Shown here piece after piece: positions 36,216-49,308 of a DNA stretch of 64,000 bases. The position numbers and the translations under genes were made by a program. A model generated the notes under the pieces. That model was not told the origin of the DNA. It made no database searches and worked only from the letters and a program-made list of their open reading frames with translations. Numbering within the stretch: the first letter of the stretch is position 1; each line of letters begins with the position of its first letter. Source of the DNA: Karalla daura (taxonomy: Eukaryota; Chordata; Actinopteri; Chaetodontiformes; Leiognathidae); contig CM055191.1 in assembly GCA_029224185.1 (NCBI GenBank), positions 26,543,805-26,607,804 of the forward strand. The letters run 5' to 3'.

Positions 36216-36985
36216 AATTTCACAAGGCGCACGGGTTTATGGCCTGCCCCGCATGAGAGAGCACCAACGTTACTACAAAACTGGAAAAAAACATTTTTCT
36301 GCTGCTTAAGGTGTGGCTGGGAGCAGCGTGAAAAGAACGAAACGAGAGCTGATTTTTCAGCGATCCCGCATGTCGGCCCGGTGCTAAGAAGAGATTGGAC
36401 ATGCCCAATGCTGAGGGGGCCATTTCCCACTCTGGGAGTCTCCCAAAGCCTGTGCCATCTGCTGGGGTGCATTGAAGCTGGACGCCTGATCACTTTGTAT
36501 TATCATGTCAGCAGAGGAGACATTGGAGAAGGTACCTGAGCACATGGTCGCCGAGAACAGGCGCTGCTGAAAAACCATACAACCTATCAGCGTGCAACTT
36601 GCTACACAAACACACCACAAGATTCTTCAATTTTTGAAATGAAAATGAAGTTTCAAAGTCAAAGTATGGCAACGTTGCGAATGTTTGTTTGTGGAGTTCT
36701 GTTTTTCCCATTCATTCTTATGGGAAAAAGCCAAATTGGCCAAGTGATAAACATTTGGCTCTATGGAGACAACGCTTTCACCAATCTGGAATATGAGCTC
36801 ACTGTCACACCGCAGGGGAGAGTCTCCAGAACGCCCTGACACGAATTGGTGTGTTTACTATGAAAACTGTGGCCACAGTCGCGAGGAGAAGTGTAAGGTT
36901 TAACATTGATGGCAGCGGTGGGAAAATGAATGGGGCTTATGGAGAGAAGAGGCTGCACTGGGCAGACGGTGAGGCTGGTCGTACA
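36216..36985 (+). repeat. Monomer M48, type tDN, 770 bp
   Basis: Full-length twin of the deleted M28. Confidence 0.93.
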
Positions 36986-37755
36986 AATTTCACAAGGCGC
37001 ACGGGTTTATGGCCTGCCCCGCATGAGAGAGCACCAACGTTACTACAAAACTGGAAAAAAACATTTTTCTGCTGCTTAAGGTGTGGCTGGGAGCAGCGTG
37101 AAAAGAGCGAAACGAGAGCTGATTTTTCAGCGATCCCGCATGTCGGCCCGGTGCTAAGAAGAGATTGGACATGCCCAATGCTGAGGGGGCCATTTCCCAC
37201 TCTGGGAGTCTCCCAAAGCCTGTGCCATCTGCTGGGGTGCATTGAAGCTGGACGCCTGATCACTTTGTATTATCATGTCAGCAGAGGAGACATTGGAGCA
37301 GGTACCTGAGCACATGGTCGCCGAGAACAGGCGCTGCTGAAAAACCATACAACCTATCAGCGTGCAACTTGCTACACAAACACACCACAAGATTCTTCAA
37401 TTTTTGAAATGAAAATGAAGTTTCAAAGTCAAAGTATGGCAACGTTGCGAATGTTTGTTTGTGGAGTTCTGTTTTTCCCATTCATTCTTTTGGGAAAAAG
37501 CCAAATTGGCCAAGTGATAAACATTTGGCTCTATGGAGACAACGCTTTCACCAATCTGGAATATGAGCTCACTGTCACACCGCAGGGGAGAGTCTCCAGA
37601 ACGCCCTGACACGAATTGGTGTGTTTACTATGAAAACTGTGGCCACAGTCGCGAGGAGAAGTGTAAGGTTTAACATTGATGGCAGCGGTGGGAAAATGAA
37701 TGGGGCTTATGGAGAGAAGAGGCTGCACTGGGCAGACGGTGAGGCTGGTCGTATA
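36986..37755 (+). repeat. Monomer M49, type tDN, 770 bp
   Basis: Twin of M29 (GTACAAATTT, CATTCTTTTGGG). Confidence 0.93.
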
Positions 37756-38525
37756 AATTTCACAAGGCGCACGGGTTTATGGCCTGCCCCGCATGAGAGA
37801 GCACCAACGTTACTACAAAACTGGAAAAAAACATTTTTCTGCTGCTTAAGGTGTGGCTGGGAGCAGCGTGAAAAGAGTGAAACGAGAGCTGATTTTTCAG
37901 CGATCCCGCATGTCGGCCCGGTGCTAAGAAGAGATTGGACATGCCCAATGCTGAGGGGGCCATTTCCCACTCTGGGAGTCTCCCAAAGCCTGTGCCATCT
38001 GCTGGGGTGCATTGAAGCTGGACGCCTGATCACTTTGTATTATCATGTCAGCAGAGGAGACATTGGAGCAGGTACCTGAACACATGGTCGCCGAGAACAG
38101 GCGCTGCTGAAAAACCATACAACCTATCAGCGTGCAACTCGCTACACAAACACACCACAAGATTCTTCAATTTTTGAAATGAAAATGAAGTTTCAAAGTC
38201 AAAGTATGGCAACGTTGCGAATGTTTGTTTGTGGAGTTCTGTTTTTCCCATTCATTCTTATGGGAAAAAGTCAAATTGGCCAAGTGATAAACATTTGGCT
38301 CTATGGAGACAACGCTTTCACCAATCTGGAATATGAGCTCACTGTCACACCGCAGGGGAGAGTCTCCAGAACGCCCTGACGCGAATTGGTGTGTTTACTA
38401 TGAAAACTGTGGCCACAGTCGCGAGGAGAAGTGTAAGGTTTAACATTGATGGCAGCGGTGGGAAAATGAATGGGGCTTATGGAGAGAAGAGGCTGCACTG
38501 GGCAGACGGTGAGGCTGGTCGTATA
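37756..38525 (+). repeat. Monomer M50, type T+tDN, 770 bp
   Basis: Clean twin of M30. Carries AAAAGTCAAATTGG, shared with M30 and M53. Confidence 0.93.
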
Positions 38526-39296
38526 AATTTCACAAGGCGCACGGGTTTATGGCCTGCCCCGCATGAGAGAGCACCAACGTTACTACAAAACTGGAAAAAA
38601 ACATTTTTCTGCTGCTTAAGGTGTGGCTGGGAGCAGCGTGAAAAGAGTGAAACGAGAGCTGATTTTTCAGCGATCCCGCATGTCGGCCCGGTGCTAAGAA
38701 GAGATTGGACATGCCCAATGCTGAGGGGGCCATTTCCCACTCTGGGAGTCTCCCAAAGCCTGTGCCATCTGCTGGGGTGCATTGAAGCTGGACGCCTGAT
38801 CACTTTGTATTATCATGTCAGCAGAGGAGACATTGGAGCAGGTACCTGAACACATGGTCGCCGAGAACAGGCGCTGCTGAAAAACCATACAACCTATCAG
38901 CGTGCAACTCGCTACACAAACACACCACAAGATTCTTCAATTTTTGAAATGAAAATGAAGTTTCAAAGTCAAAGTATGGCAACGTTGCGAATGTTTGTTT
39001 GTGGAGTTCTGTTTTTCCCATTCATTCTTATGGGAAAAAGCCAAATTGGCCAAGTGATAAACATTTGGCTCTATGGAGACAACGCTTTCACCTATCTGGA
39101 ATATGAGCTTACTGTCACGCCGTAGGGGAGAATCTCCAGATTGCCCTGACACGATTTGGAGTGTCTACTATGAAAACTGTGGCCACAGTCGCGAGGAGTA
39201 CTGTAACGTTGAACACCGATGGCAGCGGTGGGAAAATGAATGGGGGCTTATGGAGAGAAGAGGCTGCACTGGGCAGACGGTGAGGCTGGTCGTTTA
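38526..39296 (+). repeat. Monomer M51, type T+tDV, 771 bp
   Basis: Clean twin of M31. Confidence 0.93.
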
Positions 39297-40066
39297 AATT
39301 TCACAAGGCGCACGGGTTTATGGCCTGCCCCGCATGAGAGAGCACCAACGTTACTACAAAACTGGAAAAGAACATTTTTCTGCTGCTTTAGGTGTGGCTG
39401 GGAGCAGCGTGAAAAGAGTGAAACGAGAGCTGATTGTTCAGCGATCCCGCATGTCGGCCCGGTGCTAAGAAGAGATTGGACATGCCCAATGCTGAGGGGG
39501 CCATTTCCCGCTCTGGGAGTCTCCCAACGCCTGTGCCATCTGCTGGGGTGCATTGAAGCTGGACGCCTGATCACTTTGTATTATCATGTCAGCAGAGGAG
39601 ACATTGGGGCAGGTACCTGAGCACATGGTCGCCGAGAACAGGCGCTGCTGAAAAACCATACAACCTATCAGCGTGCAACTTGCTACACAAACACACCACA
39701 AGATTCTTCAATTTTTGAAATGAAAATGAAGTTTCAAAGTCAAAGTATGGCAACGTTGCGAATGTTTGTTTGTGGAGTTCTGTTTTTCCCATTCATTCTT
39801 ATGGGAAAAAGCCAAATTGGCCAAGTGATAAACATTTGGCTCTATGGAGACAACGCTTTCACCAATCTGGAATATGAGCTCACTGTCACACCGCAGGGGA
39901 GAGTCTCCAGAACGCCCTGACACGAATTGGTGTGTTTACTATGAAAACTGTGGCCACAGTCGCGAGGAGAAGTGTAAGGTTTAACATTGATGGCAGCGGT
40001 GGGAAAATGAATGGGGCTTATGGAGAGAAGAGGCTGCACTGGGCAGACGGTGAGGCTGGTCGTATA
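39297..40066 (+). repeat. Monomer M52, type tDN, 770 bp
   Basis: Clean twin of M32. Confidence 0.93.
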
Positions 40067-40836
40067 AATTTCACAAGGCGCACGGGTTTATGGCCTGCCC
40101 CGCATGAGAGAGCACCAACGTTACTACAAAACTGGAAAAAAACATTTTTCTGCTGCTTAAGGTGTGGCTGGGAGCAGCGTGAAAAGAGTGAAACGAGAGC
40201 TGATTTTTCAGCGATCCCGCATGTCGGCCCGGTGCTAAGAAGAGATTGGACATGCCCAATGCTGAGGGGGCCATTTCCCACTCTGGGAGTCTCCCAAAGC
40301 CTGTGCCATCTGCTGGGGTGCATTGAAGCTGGACGCCTGATCACTTTGTATTATCATGTCAGCAGAGGAGACATTGGAGCAGGTACCTGAACACATGGTC
40401 GCCGAGAACAGGCGCTGCTGAAAAACCATACAACCTATCAGCGTGCAACTCGCTACACAAACACACCACAAGATTCTTCAATTTTTGAAATGAAAATGAA
40501 GTTTCAAAGTCAAAGTATGGCAACGTTGCGAATGTTTGTTTGTGGAGTTCTGTTTTTCCCATTCATTCTTATGGGAAAAAGTCAAATTGGCCAAGTGATA
40601 AACATTTGGCTCTATGGAGACAACGCTTTCACCAATCTGGAATATGAGCTCACTGTCACACCGTAGGGGAGAGTCTCCAGAACGCTCTGACGCGATTTGG
40701 TGTGTTTACTATGAAAACTGTGGCCACAGTCGCGAGGAGAAGTGTAAGGTTTAACATTGATGGCAGCGGTGGGAAAATGAAATTGGCTTATGGAGAGAAG
40801 AGGCTGCACTGGGCAGACGGTGAGGCTGGTCGTTTA
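40067..40836 (+). repeat. Monomer M53, type T+tDN, 770 bp
   Basis: Clean twin of M33, ending ATGAAATTGGC. Confidence 0.93.
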
Positions 40837-41605
40837 AATTTCACAAGGCGCACGGGTTTATGGCCTGCCCCGCATGAGAGAGCACCAACGTTACTACAAA
40901 ACTGGAAAAAAACATTTTTCTGCTGCTTAAGGTGTGGCTGGGAGCAGCGTGAAAAGAGTGAAACGAGAGCTGATTTTTAAGCGATCCCGCATGTCGCACG
41001 GGGCTATGAAGAGATTGGACATGCCCAATGCTGAGGGGGCCCTTTCCCACTCTGCGAGTCTCCCAGGGCCTGTGCCATCTGCTGGGGTGCATTGAAGCTG
41101 GACGCCTCATCACTTTGTATTATCATGTCAGCAGAGGAGACATTGGAGCAGGTACCTGAGCACATGGTCGCCGAGAACAGGCGCTGTGATAAACCATGCA
41201 ACCAATCAGTGTGCAACTTGCTACACAAACACACCTCCAGTTTCTTGAATTTTTGAAATAAAAATGAAGTTTCAAAGTCAAAGTATGGCAACGTTGCAAA
41301 TGTTTGTTTGTGGAGTTCTGTTTTTCCCATTCATTCTTATGGGAAAAAGCCAAATTGGCCAAGTGATAAACATTTGGCTCTATGGAGACAACGCTTTCAC
41401 CGATCTGGAATATGAGCTTACTGTCACGCCGTAGGGGAGAGTCTCCAGATTGCCCTGACACGATTTGGAGTGTCTACTATGAAAACTGTGGCCACAGTCG
41501 CGAGGAGTACTGTAACGTTGAACACCAATGGCAGCGGTGGGAAAATGAATGGGGGCTTATGGAGAGAAGAGGCTACACTGGGCAGACGGTGAGGCTGGTC
41601 GTTTA
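40837..41605 (+). repeat. Monomer M54, type sPV, 769 bp
   Basis: Clean twin of M34. GCGCTGTGATAAACC is one base shorter than the GCGCTGCTGATAAACC... motif of other s monomers apart from an adjacent base change. Carries CCTCATCAC. Confidence 0.92.
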
Positions 41606-42376
41606 AATTTCACAAGGCGCACGGGTTTATGGCCTGCCCCGCATGAGAGAGCACCAACGTTACTACAAAACTGGAAAAAAACATTTTTCTGCTGCTTAAG
41701 GTGTGGCTGGGAGCAGCGTGAAAAGAGTGAAACGAGAGCTGATTTTTCAGCGATCCCGCATGTCGGCCCGGTGCAAAGAAGAGATTGGACATGCCCAATG
41801 CTGAGGGGGCCATTTCCCACTCTGGGAGTCTCCCAACGCCTGTGCCATCTGCTGGGGTGCATTGAAGCTGGACGCCTGATCACTTTGTATTATCATGTCA
41901 GCAGAGGAGACATTGGAGCAGGTACCTGAGCACATGGTCGCCGAGAACAGGCGCTGCTGAAAAACCATACAACCTATCAGCGTGCAACTTGCTACACAAA
42001 CACACCACAAGATTCTTCAATTTTTGAAATGAAAATGAAGTTTCAAAGTCAAAGTTTGGCAACGTTGCGAATGTTTGTTTGTGGAGTTCTGTTTTTCCCA
42101 TTCATTCTGATGGGAAAAAGCCAAATTGGCCAAGTGATAAACATTTGGCTCTATGGAGACAACGCTTTCACCTATCTGGAATATGAGCTTACTGTCACGC
42201 CGTAGGGGAGAGTCTCCAGATTGCCCTGACACGATTTGGAGTGTCTACTATGAAAACTGTGGCCACAGTCGCGAGGAGTACTGTAACGTTGAACACCGAT
42301 GGCAGCGGTGGGAAAATGAATGGGGGCTTATGGAGAGAAGAGGCTGCACTGGGCAGACGGTGAGGCTGGTCGTTTA
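41606..42376 (+). repeat. Monomer M55, type aDV, 771 bp
   Basis: Clean twin of M35; also matches M64 and M67. Confidence 0.93.
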
Positions 42377-43147
42377 AATTTCACAAGGCGCACGGGTTTA
42401 TGGCCTGCCCCGCATGAGAGAGCACCAACGTTACTACAAAACTGGAAAAAAACATTTTTCTGCTGCTTAGGGTGTGGCTTGGAGCAGCGTGAAAAGAGTG
42501 AAACGAGAGCTGATTTTTCAGCGATCCCGCATGTCGGCCCGGTGCTAAGAAGAGATTGGACATGCCCAATGCTGAGGGGGCCATTTCCCACTCTGGGAGT
42601 CTCCCAAAGCCTGTGCCATCTGCTGGGGTGCATTGAAGCTGGACGCCTGATCACTTTGTATTATCATGTCAGCAGAGGAGACATTGGGGCAGGTACCTGA
42701 GCACATGGTTGCCGAGAACAGGCGCTGCTGAAAAACCATACAACCTATCAGCGTGCAACTCGCTACACAAACACAACACAAGATTCTTCAATTTTTGAAA
42801 TGAAAATGAAGTTTCAAAGTCAAAGTATGGCAACGTTGCGAATGTTTGTTTGTGGAGTTCTGTTTTTCCCATTCATTCTTATGGGAAAAAGCCAAATTGG
42901 CCAAGTGATAAACATTTGGCTCTATGGAGACAACGCTTTCACCAATCTGGAATATGAGCTCACTGTCACACCGTAGGGGAGAGTCTCCAGAACGCTCTGA
43001 CGCGATTTGGTGTGTGTACTACTAAATCTGTGGCCAGAGCTGCGAGGAGAAGTGTAAGGTTGAACATTGATGGCAGCGGTGGGAAAATGAATGGGAGCTT
43101 TTGGAGAGAAGAGGCTGCACTGGGCAGACGGTGAGGCTGGTCGTTTA
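42377..43147 (+). repeat. Monomer M56, type tDF, 771 bp
   Basis: Clean twin of M36; also matches M68. Confidence 0.93.
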
Positions 43148-43917
43148 AATTTCACAAGGCGCACGGGTTTATGGCCTGCCCCGCATGAGAGAGCACCAAC
43201 GTTACTACAAAACTGGAAAAAAACATTTTTCTGCTGCTTAAGGTGTGGCTGGGAGCAGCGTGAAAAGAGCGAAACGAGAGCTGATTTTTCAGCGATCCCG
43301 CATGTCGGCCCGGTGCTAAGAAGAGATTGGACATGCCCAATGCTGAGGGGGCCATTTCCCACTCTGGGAGTCTCCCAAAGCCTGTGCCATCTGCTGGGGT
43401 GCATTGAAGCTGGACGCCTGATCACTTTGTATTATCATGTCAGCAGAGGAGACATTGGAGCAGGTACCTGAGCACATGGTCGCCGAGAACAGGCGCTGCT
43501 GAAAAACCATACAACCTATCAGCGTGCAACTTGCTACACAAACACACCACAAGATTCTTCAATTTTTGAAATGAAAATGAAGTTTCAAAGTCAAAGTATG
43601 GCAACGTTGCGAATGTTTGTTTGTGGAGTTCTGTTTTTCCCATTCATTCTTATGGGAAAAAGCCAAATTGGCCAAGTGATAAACATTTGGCTCTATGGAG
43701 ACAACGCTTTCACCAATCTGGAATATGAGCTCACTGTCACACCGCAGGGGAGAGTCTCCAGAAAGCCCTGACGCGAATTGGTGTGTTTACTATGAAAACT
43801 GTGGCCACAGTCGCGAGGAGAAGTGTAAGGTTTAACATTGATGGCAGCGGTGGGAAAATGAATGGGGCTTATGGAGAGAAGAGGCTGCACTGGGCAGACG
43901 GTGAGGCTGGTCGTATA
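43148..43917 (+). repeat. Monomer M57, type tDN, 770 bp
   Basis: Twin of M37 (CCAGAAAGCCC). Confidence 0.93.
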
Positions 43918-44687
43918 AATTTCACAAGGCGCACGGGTTTATGGCCTGCCCCGCATGAGAGAGCACCAACGTTACTACAAAACTGGAAAAAAACATTTTT
44001 CTGCTGCTTAAGGTGTGGCTGGGAGCAGCGTGAAAAGAGCGAAACGAGAGCTGATTTTTCAGCGATCCCGCATGTCGGCCCGGTGCTAAGAAGAGATTGG
44101 ACATGCCCAATGCTGAGGGGGCCATTTCCCACTCTGGGAGTCTCCCAAAGCCTGTGCCATCTGCTGGGGTGCATTGAAGCTGGACGCCTGATCACTTTGT
44201 ATTATCATGTCAGCAGAGGAGACATTGGAGCAGGTACCTGAGCACATGGTCGCCGAGAACAGGCGCTGCTGAAAAACCATACAACCTATCAGCGTGCAAC
44301 TTGCTACACAAACACACCACAAGATTCTTCAATTTTTGAAATGAAAATGAAGTTTCAAAGTCAAAGTATGGCAACGTTGCGAATGTTTGTTTGTGGAGTT
44401 CTGTTTTTCCCATTCATTCTTATGGGAAAAAGCCAAATTGGCCAAGTGATAAACATTTGGCTCTATGGAGACAACGCTTTCACCAATCTGGAATATGAGC
44501 TCACTGTCACACCGCAGGGGAGAGTCTCCAGAACGCCCTGACGCGAATTGGTGTGTTTACTATGAAAACTGTGGCCACAGTCGCGAGGAGAAGTGTAAGG
44601 TTTAACATTGATGGCAGCGGTGGGAAAATGAATGGGGCTTATGGAGAGAAGAGGCTGCACTGGGCAGACGGTGAGGCTGGTCGTTTA
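43918..44687 (+). repeat. Monomer M58, type T+tDN, 770 bp
   Basis: Twin of M38. Confidence 0.93.
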
Positions 44688-45457
44688 AATTTCACAAGGC
44701 GCACGGGTTTATGGCCTGCCCCGCATGAGAGAGCACCAACGTTACTACAAAACTGGAAAAAAACATTTTTCTGCTGCTTAGGGTGTGGCTGGGAGCAGCG
44801 TGAAAAGAGCGAAACGAGAGCTGATTTTTCAGCGATCCCGCATGTCGGCCCGGTGCAAAGAAGAGATTGGACATGCCCAATGCTGAGGGGGCCATTTCCC
44901 ACTCTTGGAGTCTCCCAAAGCCTGTGCCATCTGCTGGGGTGCATTGAAGCTGGACGCCTGATCACTTTGTATTATCATGTCAGCAGAGGAGACATTGGAG
45001 CAGGTACCTGAGCACATGGTCGCCGAGAACAGGCGCTGCTGAAAAACCATGCAACCAATCAGTGTGCAACTCGCTACACAAACACACCTCCAGTTTCTTG
45101 AATTTTTGAAATAAAAATGAAGTTTCAAAGTCAAAGTATGGCAACGTTGCAAATGTTTGTTTGTGGAGTTCTGTTTTTCCCATTCATTCTTATGGGAAAA
45201 AGCCAAATTGGCCAAGTGATAAACATTTGGCTCTATGGAGACAACGCTTTCACCAATCTGGAATATGAGCTCACTGTCACACCGCAGGGGAGAGTCTCCA
45301 GAACGCCCTCACGCGAATTGGTGTGTTTACTATGAAAACTGTGGCCACAGTCGCGAGGAGAAGTGTAAGGTTTAACATTGATGGCAGCGGTGGGAAAATG
45401 AATGGGGCTTATGGAGAGAAGAGGCTGCACTGGGCAGACGGTGAGGCTGGTCGTTTA
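44688..45457 (+). repeat. Monomer M59, type aPN, 770 bp
   Basis: Twin of M39 (GCCCTCACGCG). Confidence 0.93.
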
Positions 45458-46227
45458 AATTTCACAAGGCGCACGGGTTTATGGCCTGCCCCGCATGAGA
45501 GAGCACCAACGTTACTACAAAACTGGAAAAAAACATTTTTCTGCTGCTTAAGGTGTGGCTGGGAGCAGCGTGAAAAGAGCGAAACGAGAGATGATTTTTA
45601 AGCGATCCCGCATGTCGCACGGGGCTATGAAGAGATTGGACATGCCCAATGCTGAGGGGGCCCTTTCCCACTCTGCGAGTCTCCCAGGGCCTGTGCCATC
45701 TGCTGGGGTGCATTGAAGCTGGACGCCTCATCACTTTGTATTATCATGTCAGCAGAGGAGACATTGGGGCAGGTACCTGAGCACATGGTCGCCGAGAACA
45801 GGCGCTGCTGATAAACCATGCAACCAATCAGTGTGCAACTCGCTACACAAACACACCTCCAGTTTCTTGAATTTTTGAAATAACAATGAAGTTTCAAAGT
45901 CAAAGTATGGCAACGTTGCAAATGTTTGTTTGTGGAGTTCTGTTTTTCCCATTCATTCTTATGGGAAAAAGCCAAATTGGCCAAGTGATAAACATTTGGC
46001 TCTATGGAGACAACGCTTTCACCTATCTGGAATATGAGCTTACTGTCACGCCGTAGGGGAGAGTCTCCAGATTGCCCTGACACGATTTGGAGTGTCTACT
46101 ATGAAAACTGTGGCCACAGTCGCGAGGAGTACTGTAACGTTGAACACCGATGGCAGCGGTGGGAAAATGAATGGGGGCTTATGGAGAGAAGAGGCTACAC
46201 TGGGCAGACGGTGAGGCTGGTCGTTTA
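45458..46227 (+). repeat. Monomer M60, type sPV, 770 bp
   Basis: Twin of M40 up to about 45890; afterwards it keeps TTGCAAATG and CACCTATCTGG like M11. Confidence 0.93.
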
Positions 46228-46998
46228 AATTTCACAAGGCGCACGGGTTTATGGCCTGCCCCGCATGAGAGAGCACCAACGTTACTACAAAACTGGAAAA
46301 AAACATTTTTCTGCTGCTTAAGGTGTGGCTGGGAGCAGCGTGAAAAGAGTGAAACGAGAGATGATTTTTCAGCGATCCCGCATGTCGGCCCGGTGCAAAG
46401 AAGAGATTGGACATGCCCAATGCTGAGGGGGCCATTTCCCACTCTGGGAGTCTCCCAAAGCCTGTGCCATCTGCTGGGGTGCATTGAAGCTGGACGCCTG
46501 ATCACTTTGTATTATCATGTCAGCAGAGGAGACATTGGAGCAGGTACCTGAGCACATGGTCGCCGAGAACAGGCGCTGCTGAAAAACCATGCAACCAATC
46601 AGTGTGCAACTCGCTACACAAACACACCTCCAGTTTCTTGAATTTTTGAAATAAAAATGAAGTTTCAAAGTCAAAGTATGGCAACGTTGCAAATGTTTGT
46701 TTGTGGAGTTCTGTTTTTCCCATTCATTCTTATGGGAAAAAGCCAAATTGGCCAAGTGATAAACATTTGGCTCTATGGAGAAAAAGCTTTCACCAATCTG
46801 GAATATGAGCTCACTGTCACACCGTAGGGGAGAGTCTCCAGAACGCTCTGACGCGATTTGGTGTGTGTCCTACTAAATCTGTGGCCAGAGCTGCGAGGAG
46901 AAGTGTAAGGTTGAACATTGATGGCAGCGGTGGGAAAATGAATGGGAGCTTTTGATGAGAAGAGGCTGCACTGGGCAGACGGTGAGGCTGGTCGTTTA
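46228..46998 (+). repeat. Monomer M61, type aPF, 771 bp
   Basis: Private marks GAGAGATGATTTTTCAG, GAGAAAAAGCTTTC, GTGTGTCCTAC and GGGAGCTTTTGATGAG. Confidence 0.93.
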
Positions 46999-47768
46999 AA
47001 TTTCACAAGGCGCACGGGTTTATGGCCTGCCCCGCATGAGAGAGCACCAACGTTACTACAAAACTGGAAAAAAACATTTTTCTGCTGCTTAGGGTGTGGC
47101 TGGGAGCAGCGTGAAAAGAGCGAAACGAGAGATGATTTTTCAGCGATCCCGCATGTCGGCCCGGTGCTAAGAAGAGATTGGACATGCCCAATGCTGAGGG
47201 GGCCATTTCCCACTCTGGGAGTCTCCCAAAGCCTGTGCCATCTGCTGGGGTGCATTGAAGCTGGACGCCTGATCACTTTGTATTATCATGTCAGCAGAGG
47301 AGACATTGGAGCAGGTACCTGAGCACATGGTCGCCGAGAACAGGCGCTGCTGAAAAACCATGCAACCAATCAGTGTGCAACTCGCTACACAAACACACCT
47401 CCAGTTTCTTGAATTTTTGAAATAAAAATGAAGTTTCAAAGTCAAAGTATGGCAACGTTGCAAATGTTTGTTTGTGGAGTTCTGTTTTTCCCATTCATTC
47501 TTATGGGAAAAAGCCAAATTGGCCAAGTGATAAACATTTGGCTCTATGGAGAAAACGCTTTCACCAATCTGGAATATGAGCTCACTGTCACACCGTAGGG
47601 GAGAGTCTCCAGAACGCTCTGACGCGATTTGGTGTGTTTACTATGAAAACTGTGGCCACAGTCGCGAGGAGAAGTGTAAGGTTTAACATTGATGGCAGCG
47701 GTGGGAAAATGAAATTGGCTTATGGAGAGAAGAGGCTGCACTGGGCAGACGGTGAGGCTGGTCGTTTA
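46999..47768 (+). repeat. Monomer M62, type tPN, 770 bp
   Basis: First of the trimer. Carries GCTTAGGGTG and GAGAGATGATT; ends ATGAAATTGGC. Twin is M65. Confidence 0.93.
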
Positions 47769-48537
47769 AATTTCACAAGGCGCACGGGTTTATGGCCTGC
47801 CCCGCATGAGAGAGCACCAACGTTACTACAAAACTGGAAAAAAACATTTTTCTGCTGCTTAAGGTGTGGCTGGGAGCAGCGTGAAAAGAGTGAAACGAGA
47901 GCTGATTTTTAAGCGATCCCGCATGTCGCACGGGGCTATGAAGAGATTGGACATGCCCAATGCTGAGGGGGCCCTTTCCCACTCTGCGAGTCTCCCAGGG
48001 CCTGTGCCATCTGCTGGGGTGCATTGAAGCTGGACGCCTGATCACTTTGTATTATCATGTCAGCAGAGGAGACATTGGAGCAGGTACCTGAGCACATGGT
48101 CGCCGAGAACAGGCGCTGTGATAAACCATGCAACCAATCAGTGTGCAACTTGCTACACAAACACACCTCCAGTTTCTTGAATTTTTGAAATAAAAATGAA
48201 GTTTCAAAGTCAAAGTATGGCAACGTTGCAAATGTTTGTTTGTGGAGTTCTGTTTTTCCCATTCATTCTTATGGGAAAAAGCCAAATTGGCCAAGTGATA
48301 AACATTTGGCTCTATGGAGACAACGCTTTCACCGATCTGGAATATGAGCTTACTGTCACGCCGTAGGGGAGAGTCTCCAGATTGCCCTGACACGATTTGG
48401 AGTGTCTACTATGAAAACTGTGGCCACAGTCGCGAGGAGTACTGTAACGTTGAACACCAATGGCAGCGGTGGGAAAATGAATGGGAGCTTATGGAGAGAA
48501 GAGGCTACACTGGGCAGACGGTGAGGCTGGTCGTTTA
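47769..48537 (+). repeat. Monomer M63, type sPV, 769 bp
   Basis: Second of the trimer. Twin is M66; differs from M54 in CCTGATCAC and in ending GGGAGCTTATGG. Confidence 0.93.
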
Positions 48538-49308
48538 AATTTCACAAGGCGCACGGGTTTATGGCCTGCCCCGCATGAGAGAGCACCAACGTTACTACAA
48601 AACTGGAAAAAAACATTTTTCTGCTGCTTAAGGTGTGGCTGGGAGCAGCGTGAAAAGAGTGAAACGAGAGCTGATTTTTCAGCGATCCCGCATGTCGGCC
48701 CGGTGCAAAGAAGAGATTGGACATGCCCAATGCTGAGGGGGCCATTTCCCACTCTGGGAGTCTCCCAACGCCTGTGCCATCTGCTGGGGTGCATTGAAGC
48801 TGGACGCCTGATCACTTTGTATTATCATGTCAGCAGAGGAGACATTGGAGCAGGTACCTGAGCACATGGTCGCCGAGAACAGGCGCTGCTGAAAAACCAT
48901 ACAACCTATCAGCGTGCAACTTGCTACACAAACACACCACAAGATTCTTCAATTTTTGAAATGAAAATGAAGTTTCAAAGTCAAAGTTTGGCAACGTTGC
49001 GAATGTTTGTTTGTGGAGTTCTGTTTTTCCCATTCATTCTGATGGGAAAAAGCCAAATTGGCCAAGTGATAAACATTTGGCTCTATGGAGACAACGCTTT
49101 CACCTATCTGGAATATGAGCTTACTGTCACGCCGTAGGGGAGAGTCTCCAGATTGCCCTGACACGATTTGGAGTGTCTACTATGAAAACTGTGGCCACAG
49201 TCGCGAGGAGTACTGTAACGTTGAACACCGATGGCAGCGGTGGGAAAATGAATGGGGGCTTATGGAGAGAAGAGGCTGCACTGGGCAGACGGTGAGGCTG
49301 GTCGTTTA
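48538..49308 (+). repeat. Monomer M64, type aDV, 771 bp
   Basis: Third of the trimer. Twins are M67 and M55. Confidence 0.93.

Larger units (their letters stand above)
31593..45890 (+). repeat. About 20-monomer higher-order repeat, copy 2 (M42-M60, one monomer short)
   Basis: Same monomer series as 15415-30490 but with the second half of the M23 equivalent and the first half of the M24 equivalent missing; the join is monomer M44. Apart from that and the indel cluster in copy 1, differences are few single bases, such as CACCGTAGG at 32186 versus CACCGCAGG at 16008. Past 45890 copy 2 continues with TTGCAAATG and CACCTATCTGG where copy 1 has TTGCGAATG and CACCAATCTGG. Confidence 0.9.
46999..49308 (+). 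repeat. Three-monomer higher-order repeat, copy 1 (M62-M64)
   Basis: Types tPN, sPV, aDV. Matches 49309-51618 at an offset of 2310 bp. Shared marks include GAGAGATGATTTTTCAG in the first monomer, ATGAAATTGGC at its end, GCGCTGTGATAAACC in the second, and AAAGTTTGGC plus CATTCTGATGGG in the third. Confidence 0.9.
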
